Of a stretch of 64,000 nucleotides of DNA, positions 26,275-34,141 are shown one piece after another. Source of the stretch: JAPPHA01 sp965221575. GTDB lineage: Bacteria; Pseudomonadota; Alphaproteobacteria; Rhodobacterales; Rhodobacteraceae. Positions within the stretch are counted from its first letter, which is position 1; each line of letters begins with the position of its first letter. The stretch is from contig CBDCSM010000014.1 of assembly GCA_965221575.1 (NCBI GenBank), forward strand, positions 806,001 to 870,000, written 5' to 3'. Both the position numbers and the translations under genes were made by a program. A model generated the notes under the pieces. The model worked only from the letters and a program-made list of their open reading frames with translations, did not search any database and was not told the origin of the DNA.

Positions 26275-27848
26275 GTGAGCGACGCCCGAACTTCCTCGTC
26301 ATCAGCACCGATCAGCAGCGGGCCGATCATCTCGGATGCTACGGTGCGAAAGTGTTGAAGACGCCAAATATCGACTCGCTGGCATCCCGGGGAATTCGCT
26401 TCGAACGTGCCCATGTCGCCTCGCCGGTATGCATGCCCAATCGTGCCAGCCTCATTACTGGCCGCATGCCGTCGCTGCATGGACTGCGCCATAACGGCCT
26501 TAACCTGTCTCTGGATTCAACGACGATCGGTGACGTACTCCGGGCGGATGGCTGGGCCACCGCTCTCGTTGGTAAGGCGCATTTCCAGCAGTTCACGCGG
26601 AAGCCGTCGCCGATCCTGGCCCGGCGGACACTCGTACCGAACCCGCACTTTCCGGAAGCACGCATTTCCGCCGGCAATCGTTACGACCAGGAAGTCGCGC
26701 AGAACTGGCGCGATGATCCCTGCCATGACCTGATGTATCCCTACTACGGATTCGAGTCGGTCGATCTCACAGTCGAGCATGGCGATCTCGTCGAAGGCCA
26801 TTACTCGCGTTGGCTGGCCGAACGCCATCCTGAACCCGACAGTTTGCGCGGCCCCGAAAACGCCCTTGAAGGTGAACCAAGGGCGGCGCCGCAGTCATGG
26901 CGAACCGCAGTTCCCGAAGAACTCTACTCGACGCGGTACATCGAGGAGCGCTCGATCGATCGCCTGAACGAGTTCGCCCGGAAACGCGATACCCCGTTTT
27001 TCCTCTGGGCAAGTTTCAATGATCCGCACCATCCCTTCACGCCTCCAGGACGATACTGGAACATGTACGATCCCGATGAGGTAGACCTGCCGATTTCGTT
27101 TGCCTTGAGTGAAAGGGCGGACTGGCCGTCACGCCTAGGCAAGTTGCGTCGCGACGGGTTGGCCAGCCTGACCGGTACTGCTGCGATCGCGGTCGACGAA
27201 GCCGAGTTGCGCGCCGCGGTCGCCCTGACCTACGGCATGATCTCGATGGTCGACGACGCCGTCGGCGCCATTCTTCGCGAACTCGGGAAACTCGGTCTCG
27301 AAGAGGACACGATCGTCATCTTCCTGTCCGACCACGGTGACCTGATGGGTGAATTCGGCCTCCTGTTCAAAGGGCCATTCCATTACCAGGCGCTCATTCG
27401 CATCCCATTGATTTGGGCGGACGGCCGCTTATCCGGCACACGGCACCACTGCGGATACGTCAGCACGATCGACGTTGCCGCCTCGATAATCCATGCTGCC
27501 GGCATCGTTCCTTTCAACGGAATGCAAGGCCGTCCGTTTATCAATGATAACGGAGCGCCGGTTACCAGCCGGGAATGTGTGCTCGTCGAGGACGAAGTCC
27601 AGACCCAGTTGCCCGGCCACGAGTTACGCGGCCGGGTCCGCACTCTATTGGCGGACGGCTGGCGGCTCACGATTTATGACGGCGTCGAGCCGGGCTACCT
27701 CTACAATCTGAATGACGACCCGAACGAAGTGGACAACCTCTGGGATGAGCCGTCCGCACAACTGGTCCGGTCCAAAATGATGGAACGGCTGGTACGCGAG
27801 ATGATTGCCCATTCCGAGACTTCCCCTTTGCCGGAATATGCTGCGTAG
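26271..27848 (+). CDS. Sulfatase (alkaline-phosphatase superfamily)
   Basis: A 525-residue enzyme. The N-terminus 'RPNFLVISTDQQRADHLGCY' holds metal ligand Asp14. The sulfatase signature 'CMPNRASLITGR' has Cys54 in C-x-P-x-R, which would be converted to formylglycine by a separate maturase not present here. The second metal site is 'FLSDHGDLMGEFG', with Lys in 'LFKGPFHY'. No signal peptide is visible, so it is probably cytoplasmic. It removes sulfate from an organic sulfate ester. Its position between tctA and tctC implies that the transporter imports the sulfated compound or its product (inference). Confidence 0.9.
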   Translation: MSERRPNFLVISTDQQRADHLGCYGAKVLKTPNIDSLASRGIRFERAHVASPVCMPNRASLITGRMPSLHGLRHNGLNLSLDSTTIGDVLRADGWATALVGKAHFQQFTRKPSPILARRTLVPNPHFPEARISAGNRYDQEVAQNWRDDPCHDLMYPYYGFESVDLTVEHGDLVEGHYSRWLAERHPEPDSLRGPENALEGEPRAAPQSWRTAVPEELYSTRYIEERSIDRLNEFARKRDTPFFLWASFNDPHHPFTPPGRYWNMYDPDEVDLPISFALSERADWPSRLGKLRRDGLASLTGTAAIAVDEAELRAAVALTYGMISMVDDAVGAILRELGKLGLEEDTIVIFLSDHGDLMGEFGLLFKGPFHYQALIRIPLIWADGRLSGTRHHCGYVSTIDVAASIIHAAGIVPFNGMQGRPFINDNGAPVTSRECVLVEDEVQTQLPGHELRGRVRTLLADGWRLTIYDGVEPGYLYNLNDDPNEVDNLWDEPSAQLVRSKMMERLVREMIAHSETSPLPEYAA

Positions 27849-27888
27849 GATCGGGCGCGGTGCCCGGTCGAAAACGATGGAGGAATAA

Positions 27889-28869
27889 ATGAATAGAATG
27901 ACACAAATCGTGGCCTGCGCTGTCGCGGCGACCATGACAGTTGCCGGAGTGACATCATCTGCCTTGGCCGATTACCCCGATCGGGCGGTCAAGATGATCG
28001 TCGGGTCGGTTCCCGGCTCGGGGCCGGATGTTCTGGCCCGTTCGATGAGCGAAGAATTGGCGGCGGCGCTCGGACAACCGGTCGTCGTGGAAAACAAGCC
28101 AGGCGCTGCCGGCAATGTCGCTGCTGCTGCTGTTTCGCGTGGTGATCCAGACGGTTACGAGATCTTCATCGGAACTATCAACATGGCGATCGCAACCTGG
28201 TTGCCTAAAGAACCGCCATTCGATCCGGCAACGGATTTCGCGATTGTCGGCCGGGTCGCTTCCATTCCCGACGTGGTTGTCGTTTCGCCGGATCTCGGAC
28301 CGAAAACCGTCTCGGAATACATTGAGCTCGCCAGGTCGAAACCCGGCGAACTGAACTATTCCAGTCCAGGCGTCGGCTCGCTCCAGCACATGGGTACGGA
28401 CTCGATGGCAAGCATGAATGACATCGAAATGGTGCACGTCCCCTACAAGGGTGGCAAGGCAGCAACCACGGCCGTTCTGGCCCGCGAGGTGGACATGTTC
28501 ATGGCGGGAATGCCGCCGGCGATTCCGCACATCAAGACCGGAGCACTTCTCGCCCTGGCAGTGAGCAGTGCCGAGCGGTTCGCGCTGCTCCCTGATGTCC
28601 CGACACTGACGGAAACCGTGATGCCAGGATACTCGGCGGAAGCATGGTACGGGCTCTTCATGGCAAAAGGAACGCCCGACGACATCGTCGCAACCGTGAA
28701 TGCCGCGGCAAACCAGGCCTTGTCCGATCCGAACGTCATCGAGAGATTTGCCAATGCGGGCGCTGCTGTGGAAACAAGTACGCCTGGGGAATTTGCCGAA
28801 TTCGTTGCCACGGAGTCGGCTCGGTGGAAGATGAATCTCGAAGAGTTGGGACTGGCCGGAACCCGCTGA
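27889..28869 (+). CDS. TTT transporter substrate-binding protein (TctC/Bug-like)
   Basis: A 326-residue protein with 'GAGGAAT' just before ATG 27889. The signal peptide runs to about 'SSALADYPDRAV'. Then come the Bug-family landmarks 'VKMIVGSVPGSGPDVLARSM', 'VVENKPGAAGNVAAAAV', 'MVHVPYKGGKAATTAVLARE' and 'EAWYGLFMAKGTP'. This is the normal length for the family. It is the fourth gene of the operon, after tctB, tctA and the sulfatase. It supplies substrate from the periplasm. A strong hairpin follows its stop. Confidence 0.92.
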   Translation: MNRMTQIVACAVAATMTVAGVTSSALADYPDRAVKMIVGSVPGSGPDVLARSMSEELAAALGQPVVVENKPGAAGNVAAAAVSRGDPDGYEIFIGTINMAIATWLPKEPPFDPATDFAIVGRVASIPDVVVVSPDLGPKTVSEYIELARSKPGELNYSSPGVGSLQHMGTDSMASMNDIEMVHVPYKGGKAATTAVLAREVDMFMAGMPPAIPHIKTGALLALAVSSAERFALLPDVPTLTETVMPGYSAEAWYGLFMAKGTPDDIVATVNAAANQALSDPNVIERFANAGAAVETSTPGEFAEFVATESARWKMNLEELGLAGTR

Positions 28870-28885
28870 ATCACTGGACGACTCA

Positions 28886-28911
28886 ACCGGCAGCTGCCCC
28901 AAGCTGCCGGT
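28886..28911 (+). terminator. Hairpin at the end of the TTT/sulfatase operon
   Basis: ACCGGCAGC-tgccccaa-GCTGCCGGT, a 9-bp perfect stem with an 8-base loop, lies 17 bases after the tctC stop. No long T-run follows. Confidence 0.65.
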
Positions 28912-29126
28912 CGTTCGGGAAATGCACAAGGAGTCATTCGACCTCACTGTGGCTTTGGTGCGACGCCGTCGCACCGTGGCCGCCGTGATTTCGCACGACC
29001 ATTCACAGGCCCGGATGCACGCCCTGGATCGGGACCGAAGGCCGCTCGCCACGTGGCCAGTCCGGTTTCTCTTGATCGAAGCGAAGAACTCTAATCGTTC
29101 CCTGCAGTCCGGCTTGGGATGTCGCA

Positions 29127-29270
29127 TCTTGTCCGAAAATTTGCGTTCAACTGAATACTGAATTCCTCGGAATCCTTTCCCGTCATTCACCCTATTTGCC
29201 GGAACCCCGGCCGGTCGTTCCCGGGCGTCACAGATTCGGGCGCCATTGCGCCTCGCACAGACCAACGAAA
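29127..29270 (-). repeat. Duplicated 5' end and leader of the LLM oxidoreductase gene
   Basis: About 145 bases align with 15867-16010, the first codons and upstream region of the LLM gene: 'CTTGTCCG', 'CAACTGAAT.CTGAATTCC', 'AATCCTTTCCCGT' and the following leader. On the minus strand this gives 'EFSIQL' but no onward frame, and the GTG start is changed. It is a decayed copy of a paralogue's 5' end. Confidence 0.7.
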
Positions 29271-29963
29271 ACGTACTTCGATACAGCTTCCACCCGTGCT
29301 GCCAACGATCCTTGCGTGTTACCCGGGGACCCCGTCGAACACTGAAGGAGTCGATGCCTCCTCCGAACGCATCCGATTCGCAACTGTGTTGTCAATTGTC
29401 GCCTCTCGGAAAAAACGCGATATCCATGTCCGGAACGGACGTCATCGGGATCGATTTGGCCAGGTGGAATATTCGGCGTCACGGCACTGCACACGACCGT
29501 CAGTACATGGCACGCAAGCGACACCATTCCGCAATCACTATTGTCGCGGTCAATGATTTCCCATTCCCCGGCTGGTTTCCGCGGTGTCCGCGGTCGCGGG
29601 GGAGATCAGGGCGACTGGTCCCGGCAAATGCCATATCGTGCCCGTCGGACAACCTCACTGACGGCTCGCCCGGCTGCGGAACGCCTTCCTGTGACGTACT
29701 TTCGGTTCGACATCCGGTTTGGCTGCCTCTACCGGTGTCCGCGTCTCCTGGTGCGGTCGAGTCCAGTCGGTTCAACCATGCTTCCGTCCTGGGCTGAGGT
29801 ACTGGAAGATGCTATGAGCTCCGTCTCATGAAGATGACCGTTTGCAATTCCAGTTGTTCGCCCGCTCGGAACTCCGAGGGGCAGCACACAGATCAAACCA
29901 AGCTTTCCGGGACTTGTTCGTCGTGACAGCAAAACCGTACGTTTCGTTTCGGTTGGATTGGTC
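29271..29963. other. Gap of about 690 bases upstream of the helicase gene
   Basis: Near 29435 a plus-strand frame reads 'GTDVIGIDLARWNI', recalling an IS110-type transposase N-terminus, but it breaks at once. The last 60 bases are shared with the upstream of the dead helicase copy. No gene was recognised. Confidence 0.4.
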
Positions 29964-32900
29964 ATGACGCGTAGACTCCGTCAGGGGCTTTACGAAGACT
30001 TGCTGACCTCCGCTCTGGAGGCGGAAGTCGAATCCCGAACAGCGGAAGGCTGGTCGGTGAAAATTCGCCCGGCCGACGCGACAGTCCGTTCCGAATTCCT
30101 GGCGCGACACGTGTATGAACTCCTGCGACGTGCGCTCGAAGGGATTCCCGACACTGATGGATCCCAGGCGACCACGCAGACCAACCTCGTGAACCGAATA
30201 GTCGAGGTGCTTTTCGAACACGGTGCGATGGCTGACGACCAGGTCGAAGATGCCGCCCGCCTCCTCCTCGAAGCGGTCGAAATGCATGCATTCGGCGATA
30301 TGCAATCGTCAATCCCACGCCCGGTACTGTCTCTCCGTCGAACCGGGCTTCTCGTCAATGGGCGCCGGGACGTCCAGATCGCCAGCGAGATCACACGGGA
30401 GATCCCCAGTGCAGACCGAATCGACCTCCTGTGTGCATTCGTGCGTCACTCGGGATTACGATTGTTTCGCTCCGAGCTGAAAGAACGCGTGCAAGAGGGC
30501 GCACAACTTAGGGTGATCGCGAGCGTATACACCGGGTCGACCGAACGGCGTGCGCTCGACGCGCTTGTCGATCTCGGCGCCAAGGTGAAGGTCTCATACG
30601 ACGTCGCCCGGACACGACTTCACGCCAAGGCGTGGTTGTTTCACCGCAATAGCGGACTCCATACCGCATACATTGGCTCGTCAAATCTCACGCACATGGC
30701 CCAGGTTGACGGCCTCGAATGGAATGTCCGTTTGAGCGCAGCCGAAAACCCCGACGTCATCGAGAGATTCGAAGCGACGTTCGAACAATACTGGCGGGAG
30801 CCGGAGTTCGAAGATTATACGCCCGAACGCGACTCCGAACGACTCGACAGCGCGCTCTCACGACAGAAGAGCGGCAAGACGCGCGACAACATCACCGCAC
30901 TACCTTTGCTGGTGGATGTCGCACCCAAACCTCACCAAATGGTCGCCCTTGAGGCGCTTGAAGCTGAGCGCCTGCATGGACACAACCGGAACCTCGTGGT
31001 CGCAGCGACTGGCACCGGCAAGACCTGGATCGCGGCGTTCGACTACAAGCGGCTACGTGGCCAGGACGCCCGTCATTCCCTGCTCTTTGTTGCGCACCGC
31101 GAGGAAATCCTCAGTCAAAGCCAGCAAGTATTCCAACTCGTTCTGCGCGAGCCGGGGTTCGGTGAGCAGCTGGTTGGAGGAAAACGTCCAAGCAAGGGCC
31201 GCCATGTCTTTGCTTCGGTCCAATCCCTTGCCAACCGTATCGACGACATTGAACCCGACCGTTTCGACATTGTCATCGTGGACGAATTCCACCATGCGGC
31301 GGCTTCGAGTTACGATCGTCTGCTTCGTCGCTTGAAACCAAGGATTCTCCTTGGGCTCACGGCCACACCCGAACGTGCAGACGGCCAGTCGGTTCTCGGG
31401 TGGTTCGACGGACGAATTGCATCTGAATCCCGGCTCTGGGACGCCCTCGACCAGGGCCTGCTCTGTCCGTTCCACTATTTCGGAGTGAACGACGCGACGG
31501 ACCTTTCAACGGTCCGCTTCAAACACGGACGGTATGTCCCGGGTGAACTCGACAATGTATTTACGGGCGATCACATCCGAGCCAAGCGAATTCGCCAGGC
31601 TGTCGAAGAATTCGTGACCGACCCGCACGGGATGCGGGCGTTGGGTTTCTGCGCCGGCGTCGGCCACGCACACTTCATGGCAGCCCGGTTCAACGAATTC
31701 GGCTACCCGGCGGTGGCGCTCGATGCCAGGACTCCGCGCGACGAAAGGCAGGCCGCACTTCAGAGACTGCGGCGGGGCGAACTGCGCGCCGTGTTCGCTG
31801 TCGATCTCTTCAACGAAGGTGTCGACATTCCCGAAGTCGACACCGTGCTCATGTTGCGTCCGACCGAGAGCGCCACCGTATTTCTCCAACAATTGGGGCG
31901 CGGATTGCGGTGGGCCGACGGGAAACGAGTCCTTACTGTCCTCGATTTCGTGGGCCAGGTACGGCGCGAATACCGCTACGACGTGCGCTACCGGGCGCTT
32001 TTGGGTGGCACCCGCCACCAGGTCAGGCGGGCCGTCGAGGAAGGATTCCCGTTGCTCCCGCCCGGATGCGCGCTCAAACTGGACCGCATCGCCAAGAGAA
32101 CCGTGTTGGACAACCTGAAACAGGCGGTTCTCAATGCCCGTGCACGTCTTGCAGATGACTTGCGCGCTCTCGGACCCGAAACAAGGGTCCGTGGCTTCAT
32201 GGATGCCGCCGGCGTCGAACTCGAAGACATCTACGCACGACCTGGATCAGGACATAGCTTTACGGAACTCCGCAAGCGGGCAGGTTTCAAACAAGGCGCC
32301 GTGGACGACACTCTCCTCAAGGCGATCGGTCGGCTGCTTCACCTGGATGATCGTGAGAGAATCGAAGCATGGCGAAAGATCCTGTTTGCGGATCGTTCCA
32401 ACCGGATCTCGGATCTCCAGGGCCGAAATCACCGTTTTGGCCTGATGCTGTTTGCCATACTGGGTGGTCGCGGCCGGTCGGTCGACGAAGCCGATCAGAT
32501 TCTGGACCGAATCCGCGGGTCTGCCGAACTGCGGCGCGAGATCGACGACCTCTTGGACATCATCATCGATCGCATTCGCACGGTCGCTCGTCCATTCGAC
32601 CCCACCGGCGAAATTCCCCTTGCGAGTCACGCCACCTATACCCTGGGCGAGATCGTTGCAGCGTACGGGCGGATCAGCAAGGACGGGATATTGGTCATGC
32701 CGCAAGGGGGCGTCCTTTGGGACGAAGCCACCAAGACTGACCTTCTGTTTGTCACGCTGGAGAAATCGGACAGGGACTTTTCTCCGACGACTCGATACGC
32801 CGACTATCCGGTCTCACCGACCCTGTTTCACTGGGAGTCGCAAAACTCCGCGTCTCCCGACACGAAAACCGGACGCCGCTATGTCGAACAGTCGTCCCGG

Positions 32901-33089
32901 GGCACAAATGTCGTCCTGTTCGTTCGTGAACGCAAGAAGGATGGCAGGGGTGAAACCCTCCCCTATCACTGCCTCGGCAAGGCCCATTACCTTCGGCACG
33001 AATCCGAGCGGCCGATGAAGATGTGGTGGGAACTGGAAATCCCGATGCCCGGATGGCTGTACCAGGCAGGGAAAGTCGTGGCGGGTTGA
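29964..33089 (+). CDS. PLD-domain SF2 helicase with C-terminal DUF3427
   Basis: A 1041-residue protein from ATG 29964 (TTG 29958 is possible). The N-terminal phospholipase-D-like domain shows 'RLHAKAWLFHRNSGLHTAYI' followed by GSSN, a single HxK half-site. The SF2 helicase core has motif I 'ATGTGKTWIAA', motif II DEFH ('IVIVDEFHHAAAS'), motif III 'LGLTATPERADG', 'VDIPEVDTVLMLRPTES' and the motif VI region 'FLQQLGRGLRWADGK'. The C-terminal DUF3427 region begins near residue 650. Such proteins unwind or translocate on nucleic acid, the PLD domain may cleave or dock it, and many occur near defence genes. There are no partner genes here, and a dead duplicate lies 8 kb upstream. Confidence 0.9.
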   Translation: MTRRLRQGLYEDLLTSALEAEVESRTAEGWSVKIRPADATVRSEFLARHVYELLRRALEGIPDTDGSQATTQTNLVNRIVEVLFEHGAMADDQVEDAARLLLEAVEMHAFGDMQSSIPRPVLSLRRTGLLVNGRRDVQIASEITREIPSADRIDLLCAFVRHSGLRLFRSELKERVQEGAQLRVIASVYTGSTERRALDALVDLGAKVKVSYDVARTRLHAKAWLFHRNSGLHTAYIGSSNLTHMAQVDGLEWNVRLSAAENPDVIERFEATFEQYWREPEFEDYTPERDSERLDSALSRQKSGKTRDNITALPLLVDVAPKPHQMVALEALEAERLHGHNRNLVVAATGTGKTWIAAFDYKRLRGQDARHSLLFVAHREEILSQSQQVFQLVLREPGFGEQLVGGKRPSKGRHVFASVQSLANRIDDIEPDRFDIVIVDEFHHAAASSYDRLLRRLKPRILLGLTATPERADGQSVLGWFDGRIASESRLWDALDQGLLCPFHYFGVNDATDLSTVRFKHGRYVPGELDNVFTGDHIRAKRIRQAVEEFVTDPHGMRALGFCAGVGHAHFMAARFNEFGYPAVALDARTPRDERQAALQRLRRGELRAVFAVDLFNEGVDIPEVDTVLMLRPTESATVFLQQLGRGLRWADGKRVLTVLDFVGQVRREYRYDVRYRALLGGTRHQVRRAVEEGFPLLPPGCALKLDRIAKRTVLDNLKQAVLNARARLADDLRALGPETRVRGFMDAAGVELEDIYARPGSGHSFTELRKRAGFKQGAVDDTLLKAIGRLLHLDDRERIEAWRKILFADRSNRISDLQGRNHRFGLMLFAILGGRGRSVDEADQILDRIRGSAELRREIDDLLDIIIDRIRTVARPFDPTGEIPLASHATYTLGEIVAAYGRISKDGILVMPQGGVLWDEATKTDLLFVTLEKSDRDFSPTTRYADYPVSPTLFHWESQNSASPDTKTGRRYVEQSSRGTNVVLFVRERKKDGRGETLPYHCLGKAHYLRHESERPMKMWWELEIPMPGWLYQAGKVVAG

Positions 33090-33245
33090 GGACCTGAATC
33101 ACGGTTCCGGTCAGGGATCGGGCGAGACAAGCAGATCCCGGCGAGTTTTCACCTGTTCTCGGCAAGCGGGGCGTCGGGACCCGTGCCGTTTTCAGCCTCG
33201 TCCGCGGAATTTCAATTTGACAGGTATCGGCACGCGTAAATATCA

Positions 33246-33257
33246 TTTGTATACAAA
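33246..33257. promoter_or_regulatory. GntR-type operator candidate TTTGTATACAAA
   Basis: A perfect 12-bp palindrome 26 bases before the GTG of the hydroxylase operon, within CATTTGTATACAAACGAATC. A near-identical element lies at 50576-50587, before the ferredoxin reductase gene. TTGTATACAA cores are common for FadR-subfamily GntR regulators. No GntR gene is in the window. Confidence 0.6.
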
Positions 33258-33283
33258 CGAATCACGCGGATACCGGCCCGAAA

Positions 33284-34141
33284 GTGGATTACGCGATCCC
33301 GAAATCACTGGATGATGCTTTTCCGATCCTAAGCGCCGGGACCCATGCGATCGTCGCCGGCGGCACCGATTTCTTCCCGTCTCTCGGCGACAACCCGCCC
33401 CCGGAAAACATCCTGGACGTGTCAGGCATCCCCGAACTTCAGGGCATCATCCGTCTCGATGGCGGCTGGCGTATCGGGGGCGGGGTCACGTGGACAGACA
33501 TAATCCGGGCACCGCTGCCCCCGGCTTTCGATGCACTCAAGGCGGCTGCACGGGAAGTCGGGTCGGTCCAGATCCAGAATGCCGGAACAGTTGCGGGGAA
33601 CATCTGCAATGCATCCCCGGCCGCGGACGGAATTCCGCCCCTCCTCGTGCTGGACGCTTGCGTTGAGCTGGCGTCCCGCCGCGGCATGCGCAAGGTGCCG
33701 CTCGAATCCTTCGTAACCGGCGTCAGGCAGGTCGCCCTTGAACCAGATGAAATCGTCACCGCCGTTCACGTCCCGGCCATCGCCCCGGAGACCCGCAGCG
33801 CGTTTCAAAAGCTCGGGAGCAGGAAATACCTGGTGATCTCGATTGCCATGGTCGCCGTCGCGATCAACACCGACGATGACCGCCGCATCTCGGACGTCAG
33901 GGTTGCGATCGGTGCCTGTTCACCTGTCGCAAGCAGGATGACCTCCCTCGAGGATTCTCTGGTCGGACTCCGGGTGAAGGAAGGCGATGATCTCCCTCCT
34001 TTCGAACCGGCGCATTTCTCCTGCCTGTCACCGATCTCCGACATGCGCGGAAGCGCCGGATACCGGGGCGTTACGGCGGCCCGGCTGACCCGGAATGGCA
34101 TTCTTCGCGCTCTTTTTCCGGGGAGCTCCAACCATGGATAG
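33284..34141 (+). CDS. Molybdenum hydroxylase FAD-binding subunit (CoxM/NdhF type)
   Basis: A 285-residue medium subunit of the xanthine dehydrogenase family, starting at GTG 33284. FAD-binding motifs 'AIVAGGTDFFPSL' (residues about 21-33) and 'NAGTVAGNICNASPAADGIP' are intact, followed by the CO-dehydrogenase flavoprotein C-terminal domain. It passes electrons from the iron-sulfur clusters to FAD. The next gene, encoding the fused FeS/molybdopterin subunit, overlaps by 8 bases. With the reductase and enamidase genes nearby, the substrate is probably nicotinate or a related N-heteroaromatic (inference). Confidence 0.9.
   Translation: MDYAIPKSLDDAFPILSAGTHAIVAGGTDFFPSLGDNPPPENILDVSGIPELQGIIRLDGGWRIGGGVTWTDIIRAPLPPAFDALKAAAREVGSVQIQNAGTVAGNICNASPAADGIPPLLVLDACVELASRRGMRKVPLESFVTGVRQVALEPDEIVTAVHVPAIAPETRSAFQKLGSRKYLVISIAMVAVAINTDDDRRISDVRVAIGACSPVASRMTSLEDSLVGLRVKEGDDLPPFEPAHFSCLSPISDMRGSAGYRGVTAARLTRNGILRALFPGSSNHG

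Noticed and set aside
29430..29480. Possible IS110 transposase N-terminus ('VIGIDLARWNI')
   Set aside because: The similarity covers about ten residues and breaks immediately. No other IS110 motif or end repeat was found.
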